A stretch of 25,003 bases of DNA from a virus. Position numbers and translations under genes: made by a program. Numbering within the stretch: the stretch's first letter is position 1; the number at the start of each line of letters is the position of its first letter. Below the pieces are notes generated by a model. That model was not told the origin of the DNA. It searched no databases and saw only the letters and a program-made list of their open reading frames with translations. Below are positions 1-5,026 of this stretch, piece after piece. The stretch lies in the IMG/VR virus record IMGVR_UViG_3300049596_000047, positions 1-25,003 of that record. One strand, given 5' to 3'.

Positions 1-82
1 TAAGCGTGACCCACAGCGTCAGCTTTTCCTTTGTTTCTATCTGAGGTTTCTTGACCTGTCTGGGTATCGGCTTTCTGGTCAT
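1..82 (-). CDS. Partial small membrane protein, N-terminal part only
   Basis: The frame opens with ATG at 80-82 and runs off the left edge of the window, so only 27 residues are visible. They start MTRKPIPRQVKKPQ and end in a hydrophobic run, KLTLWVTL. A basic N-terminus followed by the start of a hydrophobic stretch suggests a small inner-membrane protein with the N-terminus inside. Its ATG overlaps the stop of the preceding gene as ATGA (79-82), the same coupling seen at several junctions in this cluster, which supports it being a real gene. A holin or other lysis protein is possible from its place at the end of the structural operon, but that is inference and the rest of the gene is not in the window. 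Confidence 0.6.
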   Translation of the reverse strand, partial: MTRKPIPRQVKKPQIETKEKLTLWVTL

Positions 83-318
83 ACAAGTTTGTCAATCTCG
101 CGTTTAAGGTTTGTGATGTCAATGTTCAGCGTTATCTGTCGCATCCTGTATTCATAAATCTCATACTCATACTGGTGAAACTTCTTCACCGTATTGTCAA
201 TCTGCACCTGCAAGGCGTGTTCAGCGTTTTGCTTTTCCACCCTCTTTATAAACAGTTCCTGTTGCACCATTGCTTGAGGCTGGACGACTGGATACCACTT
301 GTCGTAGCTGATCTTCAT
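79..318 (-). CDS. Small coiled-coil protein of unknown function (79 aa)
   Basis: I do not recognise a named family. The product is 79 residues, highly charged and predicted helical, with tyrosine- and glutamate-rich stretches (for example HQYEYEIYEYRMRQ) and heptad-like hydrophobic spacing towards the C-terminus, consistent with a coiled coil. There is no signal peptide or membrane segment. The start ATG overlaps the stop of the upstream gene as ATGA (315-318) and its own stop overlaps the next start at 79-82, so translation is probably coupled through the chain. It lies in the small-gene cluster after the adhesins. A role in late assembly or lysis is only a guess from position. Confidence 0.7.
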   Translation of the reverse strand: MKISYDKWYPVVQPQAMVQQELFIKRVEKQNAEHALQVQIDNTVKKFHQYEYEIYEYRMRQITLNIDITNLKREIDKLV

Positions 319-602
319 TTCTTCTCTCGCTCAAGTGCATCTTTGTATCCGTGAATGACTTTAGTTCTAAGCTCTGCCGAATCCGCCGCGCCAGCCCATT
401 CTGACAAGTTGTTCCACATCACCACATAATCTTGTGATCGACAATGCTGTGCGTTGTTTGTCAGCCACATTGACATCTGCTGATGGCGCTCGGACGGATT
501 GTGAATTGTCCAAGCAATTGACCAAAACTCTCGTACGTGACAGCCATTCTTGGCAACAGCGCCTACAAGCCCTAACAGCATTAATAGAATGAGCCAACGC
601 AT
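315..602 (-). CDS. Small protein with N-terminal hydrophobic segment (95 aa)
   Basis: The product is 95 residues and begins with a hydrophobic run at about residues 3-17 (LILLMLLGLVGAVA) after a single Arg. This could be a signal peptide or a membrane anchor, leaving a polar domain of about 75 residues outside the cytoplasm. That domain has several Trp and His residues and two Cys (NGCHVREFW and AQHCRSQDY). No lipobox is evident. The start at 602 sits directly after the stop of the 31-residue membrane protein (TAA then ATG). The family looks like a small hypothetical protein common in aquatic phages. Together with its neighbours it could belong to a lysis cassette, but there is no diagnostic motif for a spanin or endolysin. 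Confidence 0.7.
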   Translation of the reverse strand: MRWLILLMLLGLVGAVAKNGCHVREFWSIAWTIHNPSERHQQMSMWLTNNAQHCRSQDYVVMWNNLSEWAGAADSAELRTKVIHGYKDALEREKK

Positions 603-698
603 TTACCACGCCCAGCTCCATGCAATTATGTAAGTGCCATAAATAACAAAGGCCACTATACAGGCTGCGGCAATAAATGCTTCAGCCCAGTCCCACAT
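603..698 (-). CDS. Very small single-span membrane protein (31 aa)
   Basis: A longer reading of this frame starts at 800, but that extension overlaps a better-supported gene (700-840). The ATG at 696-698 lies one base after that gene's stop (TAG, C, ATG). The product is 31 residues, starts MWDWAEAF and is almost entirely a hydrophobic segment (AAACIVAFVIYGTYIIAW) ending SWAW. It therefore looks like a single membrane span with aromatic residues at both interfaces. Such mini-proteins can be holin-like or pinholin-like, or fill an unrelated membrane role. Position just ahead of the 95-residue exported protein is compatible with lysis, without proof. Confidence in the gene rests on tight packing and the clear membrane character. 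Confidence 0.55.
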   Translation of the reverse strand: MWDWAEAFIAAACIVAFVIYGTYIIAWSWAW

Positions 699-699
699 G

Positions 700-840
700 C
701 TACTCTTCAACCTTTGCAGGCTCTGGAGGCTTGGCGGCTTCTTGAACGGCTTGAATGATTTGAAACACCTCTTGGTAGGGGCGCGTTCCAAGGTAACCAA
801 GGACTTGGTTTACTACTTCAACGGGTAATTGCAGTTTCAT
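700..840 (-). CDS. Conserved small phage protein of unknown function (46 aa)
   Basis: The frame starts with ATG at 838-840 and ends with TAG at 700-702. It gives a 46-residue soluble protein beginning MKLQLPVEVVNQVLGYLGTR and ending in a Pro/Glu/Lys tail (PPEPAKVEE). Its start overlaps the preceding stop as ATGA (837-840) and the next gene begins one base after its stop, so it fits exactly into the coupled chain. The sequence resembles a small protein I associate with late regions of environmental phages, with a helix pair around LPYxEVFxxIQ. No function is known to me. It is short enough to be missed by ordinary gene-calling length limits. Confidence 0.65.
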   Translation of the reverse strand: MKLQLPVEVVNQVLGYLGTRPYQEVFQIIQAVQEAAKPPEPAKVEE

Positions 841-1160
841 GTCATTTCCTTTTCGGCTTTTTCCATAAGTTCTTTAAGTCTTGGGTCTTGCTCAACTTCT
901 GATCGCCTTTTATTTCTCATTGCTTTTTCTTCGTCAGTCAAGTCAACAACAACCAAGTCAACAACCCATTGACCATTGTTTTCGTATGGTGAGCCAAATT
1001 GCAATTTTTGATTTTGCGTGTCAATTGCTGGCTCTGGAGAAACGGTTACTGGTGCATATGTGCTTGGACATACAAACTCTTCACCAATCTCTGGATGGTC
1101 TAAGCGAATGTCACCCTCATACCTAGGAAATTCAAGAGTTAAAAGATTGATGTAGTTCAT
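837..1160 (-). CDS. Small tail-module protein, possible adhesin or fibre assembly factor (107 aa)
   Basis: The open frame extends upstream to 1262, but the ATG at 1158-1160 is preferred. It forms an ATGA overlap with the stop of the adhesin gene at 1157, and the upstream extension reads through that adhesin's own coding sequence. The product has a short beta-rich N-terminal part with LDHPEIGEEFV, a middle part with a conserved-looking GQWVVDLVVVDLT, and a charged helical C-terminus (LKELMEKAEKEMT). The phrase DHPxxGxxFV recurs in the 137-residue protein at 2551-2964, which also lies next to an adhesin, so the two may be distant relatives. By position each could help fold or attach the adhesin made just before it. 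That role is inference; no biochemical motif is present. Confidence 0.7.
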   Translation of the reverse strand: MNYINLLTLEFPRYEGDIRLDHPEIGEEFVCPSTYAPVTVSPEPAIDTQNQKLQFGSPYENNGQWVVDLVVVDLTDEEKAMRNKRRSEVEQDPRLKELMEKAEKEMT

Positions 1161-2554
1161 GCTATTTTTGCAGTCGTTGGTATGAATGTTGTGTTGGCAA
1201 TTGTTGGCGTTGATGTTGTTGATGTTACGCCTGACCCTGTTGAGTAAGAAGAGCCAGACCAAGAGCCAGATGCCCCACTGCTAATTGTGTAAGACGACGC
1301 GCTGTATGCCCAAGAGCCGTATGTGCCAGTAAGCGAACCATCCAAAGGCAAACGAATAACAACAGCCCGATTTGGTGTTGAATTCTGACCAATAGTCAAA
1401 ATAAACGCAGAGTTTGTGTTGTCAATTGCTATTGAAGTTGGGAGTATGGTTGCGCCTGTGTAAACCAAATTTCTTTGCCACTGCAAAGTTCCTGACGAAT
1501 TGAATTTCAAAATGGTCACAGTATTTGATGCGCCACTTGGCTGAGTAAAACTATACACATTACCACTTGAATCGCAATTCACTTGATGGTAGTAATAAAG
1601 CAAATCACTGCTGTACTTACTCCATGAAACGCTTGTTCCGTTACTTGCGTCGACTTTCCAAAGCGCCCATGCATAGGCGCTTGGGGCGTATGCGGCGACA
1701 TATGTAAACGAATAAGTTGGGTCAACTACCGCAGACAATAGCCCGCCACCATAACCAGTACCCAAAGTTGTAAAGTAAGTAACAGCGCCATTGTTTTGCA
1801 ATCTTATCAAGTAGGCTTCATAGAGGGTCTGACCTGCTCCTATGAAAATGCCAGATGAATTAACAGAACCATAAGACAGGTAAGCATAAGGTCGTGATGA
1901 TAAAATGGTGGTTGACGCTTGAATAGCGCCAGAACTGTTTGTTTTTACCCAAACCCCATGCAATGAACCGTTTTGACCTGTGATGTAATGATTATTGCTT
2001 GAATCAATGCCAGCAAAATTTATTAACGCTATTCCAGTATTGACGGTTTCAAAATTCCATTGAGCAACGCCAGAAGAATTAAACTTTGAGTAAAACCCCG
2101 GTTGACTTGATGTGCTTGAATACCCTTGATTAAGTACATTGCCTGAAGAGTCTACTGTGCCGTTGTACAAAGAGCCTTGGTCTGCCCCACCCCAATGGTA
2201 AGATTTTGTAAAAATCAAATTGCCATTGATGTCAATTTTTGCAATGTTCCATGCTTGGACATACGGCCCCGCCGCAGGCGACATACCAAACACTGGGTAA
2301 AAATTGCCAGATGAATCGGTATTAACATTGTTTTGTTGCGTGCTAATAGTAGTGTAACTACCAGCAACAGGTGGCGCAATCGTCATAATCCAATAAATCG
2401 GCGGATTGTTGCCAGCGGTAGGCCAGATGCCTTGCACTGTCAGTTGCGCTTGTTGAGTCAGCGTCCAAATGCCTTGTGCCGTACTGTTGTAGTACGGGCC
2501 TGATGGGGTTGGCGGGGTCTTAGTTACCCAGCCACCGGGGTACTGTTCGCTCAT
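1157..2554 (-). CDS. Beta-propeller-like tail adhesin or fibre protein (465 aa)
   Basis: The product is 465 residues, rich in Ser, Thr, Gly, Tyr and Asn, with no membrane segment. From about residue 75 to 400 it contains several approximate repeats centred on an Asp-x-Ser-x-Asn turn followed by a beta strand: VDSSGNVLNQG, IDSSNNHYITG, CDSSGNVYSF and IDNTNSAFIL. Each is followed by a strand such as LIRLQNNG or ILKFNSSG. This is the pattern of SBBP-type or similar beta-propeller repeats. The C-terminal 60 residues are a low-complexity Ser/Thr/Gly tail. The N-terminus carries GIWTLTQQAQ (residues 28-37), close to a segment near the N-terminus of the glycine-rich adhesin at 2974-3837, suggesting a common docking element. 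It is probably a receptor-binding or glycan-binding virion protein. The ATG overlaps the upstream stop as ATGA. Confidence 0.75.
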   Translation of the reverse strand: MSEQYPGGWVTKTPPTPSGPYYNSTAQGIWTLTQQAQLTVQGIWPTAGNNPPIYWIMTIAPPVAGSYTTISTQQNNVNTDSSGNFYPVFGMSPAAGPYVQAWNIAKIDINGNLIFTKSYHWGGADQGSLYNGTVDSSGNVLNQGYSSTSSQPGFYSKFNSSGVAQWNFETVNTGIALINFAGIDSSNNHYITGQNGSLHGVWVKTNSSGAIQASTTILSSRPYAYLSYGSVNSSGIFIGAGQTLYEAYLIRLQNNGAVTYFTTLGTGYGGGLLSAVVDPTYSFTYVAAYAPSAYAWALWKVDASNGTSVSWSKYSSDLLYYYHQVNCDSSGNVYSFTQPSGASNTVTILKFNSSGTLQWQRNLVYTGATILPTSIAIDNTNSAFILTIGQNSTPNRAVVIRLPLDGSLTGTYGSWAYSASSYTISSGASGSWSGSSYSTGSGVTSTTSTPTIANTTFIPTTAKIA

Positions 2555-2964
2555 ACCTTCACCTCAATCCAAGATATTGTTTGTTCATCCCAATCATAAA
2601 CCTTGCCATCATCTGGCTTAGGAATTGGGGGAGCAAACTGACAAATGTCTTCGTAAAAAATCCATGAGGCGGCAAACCCTGTATGAGTCCACTCCTCTTT
2701 GACTGCGTTTTGACGCGCTGTTTTTTCTTCTAAAGTCATTGGTCGAATGTGGTGGAAGTCTTGAAAATTGTTTCCAAACTTTTCGTAAGTTGTACCTTCG
2801 TAAATTTCGTAAACACCAAGAGGGGGAAACTCAAGGCGAACAAACTCAGCAAACTCAGGCGGTAAATTATTGGTGTCAATGTGTGGGAACGCTTGTACGA
2901 AGTTGTCGCCCATGATTGGATGGTCTACTGCAACACCGTTTTTAACGCGTATAAATAATTTCAT
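2551..2964 (-). CDS. Tail-fibre-assembly-like small protein (137 aa)
   Basis: The product is 137 residues, starting MKLFIRVKNGVAVDHPIMG and ending in a Trp- and Asp-rich segment (KVYDWDEQTISWIEV). The order of an N-terminal strand, DHPIxGDNF, a central PPLGVYEIYEG turn, an RPMTLEEKTARQ helix and a C-terminal DGKxYxWDE strand matches a group of small proteins next to tail fibre genes that are often annotated as tail fibre assembly or chaperone proteins. An AAGGAA Shine-Dalgarno-like sequence lies just upstream of the ATG at 2962-2964. Its stop overlaps the start of the next adhesin (2551-2554), so adhesin synthesis is likely coupled to it. The chaperone function is inferred from resemblance and context. 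Confidence 0.7.
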   Translation of the reverse strand: MKLFIRVKNGVAVDHPIMGDNFVQAFPHIDTNNLPPEFAEFVRLEFPPLGVYEIYEGTTYEKFGNNFQDFHHIRPMTLEEKTARQNAVKEEWTHTGFAASWIFYEDICQFAPPIPKPDDGKVYDWDEQTISWIEVKV

Positions 2965-2973
2965 GTTTTTCCT

Positions 2974-3837
2974 TTACACGGCGTTAGATGGGAAAGTCAA
3001 GCCACCCCATACGATTCGCACTCCACCAGCGTAACCTCCGCCAGATACACTTGCGCTTGTTCCTGCCGTACCTCCACCTTTAGACGCCGCGCCGTAACCA
3101 CCGCCAGTGTTTGACATAGACCCGTTGTTGCCATAAGAGCCACCACGACCACCACCGGGTTCCCAATCACTTGTTGCGCTGTAAATACCGCCAGCGCCAG
3201 TAGTGCCAATACCGTACGCGCTTACGCCGCCGCCACCTCCGCCAAACGAGCCTGAAGTACCTCCAGCGCCGCCACCACCGCCACCAGAATTTGTTGCCGC
3301 CGCAAATCCGTTATTTGCACCTTGAGTGCCTCCATTGCCACCATTGCCTGCGTAGCCTCCAGCACCACCACCACCAGCGCCAGATGTACCTGAACCAGAA
3401 CCCGCGCCGCCATCTCCGCCATTTCCGCCACCGTCACCAACATAAGTTCCGCCAGTAGAACTGCTTGTAGCCGCACCGCCTTTTACAGTGCCTGTAGAAA
3501 TGAAATATGAATCAAGACCATTATTGCTGTCGCCAACTACGACGGTGTAGGAATTCCCCGGTGTAACTGCAATGTTGTTCTTCCATCCCAAGCCACCGCC
3601 ACCGCGACCAATGTAAGCGTTGTTTGCCCACGCCAAAGTTGGGCCAATGCACACCACGCAGACCGAAGTAACGCCAGCAGGCGCGACAAATGAAAATGTT
3701 CCTACATTTTGAAAATATTGCGAACCGGGGCCACTACCAGTATTTGCCTGAAGTTGCTGACGCATAGTCCAAAGCCCAGTATCGTAACTTGTTGGCGCAG
3801 TATTTGATAACTTCGCACCTTTATATCGGAATGACAT
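2974..3837 (-). CDS. Glycine-rich tail tip adhesin (287 aa)
   Basis: Residues 1-45 form an N-terminal region with GLWTMRQQLQ (21-30). Residues 46-115 are a beta-rich domain with FVAPAGVTSVCVVCIGP and a VTPGNSYTVVVGD turn. Residues 116-275 are extremely glycine-rich, with several runs of four to six Gly separated by short polar linkers, and the protein ends GGVRIVWGGLTFPSNAV. This architecture is that of the glycine-rich domain proteins. In the known example of the T-even-like phage S16 adhesin gp38, polyglycine type II helices pack together and the loops between them bind the receptor. The variable loops (for example ATSDWEP, AATNS) would be the receptor-contacting parts. It is a virion protein at a fibre or tail tip. 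It lies in a run of adhesin and assembly genes and has an AGGGG ribosome-binding sequence. Confidence 0.8.
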   Translation of the reverse strand: MSFRYKGAKLSNTAPTSYDTGLWTMRQQLQANTGSGPGSQYFQNVGTFSFVAPAGVTSVCVVCIGPTLAWANNAYIGRGGGGLGWKNNIAVTPGNSYTVVVGDSNNGLDSYFISTGTVKGGAATSSSTGGTYVGDGGGNGGDGGAGSGSGTSGAGGGGAGGYAGNGGNGGTQGANNGFAAATNSGGGGGGAGGTSGSFGGGGGGVSAYGIGTTGAGGIYSATSDWEPGGGRGGSYGNNGSMSNTGGGYGAASKGGGTAGTSASVSGGGYAGGVRIVWGGLTFPSNAV

Positions 3838-3849
3838 AAGTCGCCCCTA

Positions 3850-4227
3850 TCAAGATGTGATTGCTTCGTATGATGCAGTCAGTTCAATCGCACTACCAGT
3901 ACCAACAGTCACCACGATGGATTGAGCCTCACCAAGGTAAATCGCTGTTGTCTTGTCAATGATAATCAATGACGCATTTGCTGGAACACTGATTTGGTAA
4001 GCAATACGGTAAGCCGTACCGCCGCCGCCAGTTGCGCTGTTAACAGATACTGTTACTGCAACAGCAGAACCGGTCACATTGGCCGCAACAATGTTGTCAA
4101 TCTTGTTGACTGTACCAACGGCAGGAGTCAGCGCAGTCCATGTGGTTGCGGAGCTTCCAGTACTTGGGATTAAATACGACGTGTTGCCGTAAATCGAAGT
4201 TACGTTAACTATGTTTGGATTTGCCAT
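3850..4227 (-). CDS. Small beta-rich virion protein (125 aa)
   Basis: The product is 125 residues and beta-rich. It starts MANPNIVNVTSIYGNTSYL and continues with alternating strands containing VNKIDNIVAANVTGSAVAVTVSVN and a small Gly run (TGGGGTAYRI), ending with the strand ELTASYEAI. It resembles small structural proteins that accompany tail fibres in environmental phages, with an immunoglobulin-like or similar sandwich character (an ANVTGxAVxVTVxV strand pair and a VPANASLIII strand). There is a good AAGGAG ribosome-binding site, and the gene starts about 10 bases after the fibre gene's stop. A role in the fibre or baseplate region is inferred from context; I do not know a specific function. 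Confidence 0.75.
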   Translation of the reverse strand: MANPNIVNVTSIYGNTSYLIPSTGSSATTWTALTPAVGTVNKIDNIVAANVTGSAVAVTVSVNSATGGGGTAYRIAYQISVPANASLIIIDKTTAIYLGEAQSIVVTVGTGSAIELTASYEAITS

Positions 4228-4237
4228 TTATTGCTCC

Positions 4238-5026
4238 TTAGAACCCGAAAATCATCGCCATAGCGATGGACTTGCCTGTTGTAATACCGCCTGAAGCGGT
4301 CTGGAATGTTGGCGCTACGCCTGTGCCATTTGATGTCAAAACTTGACCAGCCGTGCCTACAGCGGTTGTCGCTGGAGCGGCTCCTGCGCCACCACCATAA
4401 ACAATACCGTATTGCGTCAATTCGCTAGATGATGCCCATGCGCTTGCGCTTGAAAAGTAAGGGACGCCACCTGATGTACCAGCAACCGTCAAGGCTAAAG
4501 TGCCTGCGCCAGTAATAGGAGAACCAGCAACTGAAACGATGCCACCAGTAAATGACTGAGCAACGCTAGTTACTGTACCGCCTGTACCTGTAGCATTGAT
4601 TGTGATTGCACCCGAAGCGTTGGTAATGGTTACGCCTGTACCCGCAGTCAGTGTTGTACGAGTAAAACCTGTGCCGTTGCCAATGTCTAATTCACCGTTA
4701 GCTGGTGTGGTTGTAAGACCTGTTCCACCGTTAGCAACAGGCAACGCCGTACCTGACAAAGTAATCGCCAATGTACCGCTCGTGGTAATTGGAGACCCTG
4801 CAATGGATAGGAACGCTGGCACAGTAGCCGCTACGCTTGAGACTGTACCTGTAGAAGCCGCATTAGATGCCAATAACTTGACGGTGCCTGCGCTGTTTTT
4901 AAAGTACAGCTTCTCGTCTAACGTGTTTAGCGCCAACTCACCAGCGACTAAGTTACCAGAAGTAGGAACAGCAGAAGCAGTCGTGCTGTAGTACAGCGAT
5001 ATGGGTGTATAGCCTGCTTGAGACAT
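4238..5026 (-). CDS. Tail fibre protein (262 aa)
   Basis: The open frame extends to 5113, but the start is the ATG at 5024-5026. It overlaps the previous stop as TAATG and follows a strong GGAGG eleven bases upstream; the extension also overlaps the end of the 832-residue fibre gene. The N-terminal 50 residues (YYSTTASAVPTSGNLVAGELALN, then KLYFKNSAG; about residues 12-45) match a segment seen at the N-terminus of many phage fibre proteins. The middle is made of low-complexity Gly/Thr/Ser beta repeats such as SIAGSPITTSGTLAITLSG and SVAGSPITGAGTLALTVAG, typical of trimeric fibre shafts. The protein ends TTGKSIAMAMIFGF. It probably forms a thin fibre or a fibre extension attached to the virion. 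Confidence 0.8.
   Translation of the reverse strand: MSQAGYTPISLYYSTTASAVPTSGNLVAGELALNTLDEKLYFKNSAGTVKLLASNAASTGTVSSVAATVPAFLSIAGSPITTSGTLAITLSGTALPVANGGTGLTTTPANGELDIGNGTGFTRTTLTAGTGVTITNASGAITINATGTGGTVTSVAQSFTGGIVSVAGSPITGAGTLALTVAGTSGGVPYFSSASAWASSSELTQYGIVYGGGAGAAPATTAVGTAGQVLTSNGTGVAPTFQTASGGITTGKSIAMAMIFGF

Noticed and set aside
699-800. Upstream extension of the 31-residue membrane protein
   Set aside because: It lies in a different frame across the better-supported 46-residue gene; the basic extension looks like out-of-frame coding.
1161-1262. Upstream extension of the 107-residue gene to 1262
   Set aside because: The extension overlaps the adhesin coding sequence; the ATG at 1160 forms the ATGA coupling used across this cluster.
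3222-3476. Val/Ala/Leu-rich minus-strand frame that looks like a membrane protein
   Set aside because: It is the out-of-frame reading of the polyglycine region of the adhesin; GGN codons read as Val/Ala/Leu.
4596-4991. Plus-strand open frame of 131 codons
   Set aside because: Antisense shadow of the repetitive fibre gene, rich in Val/Pro/Ala as expected from its complement; no ribosome-binding support.
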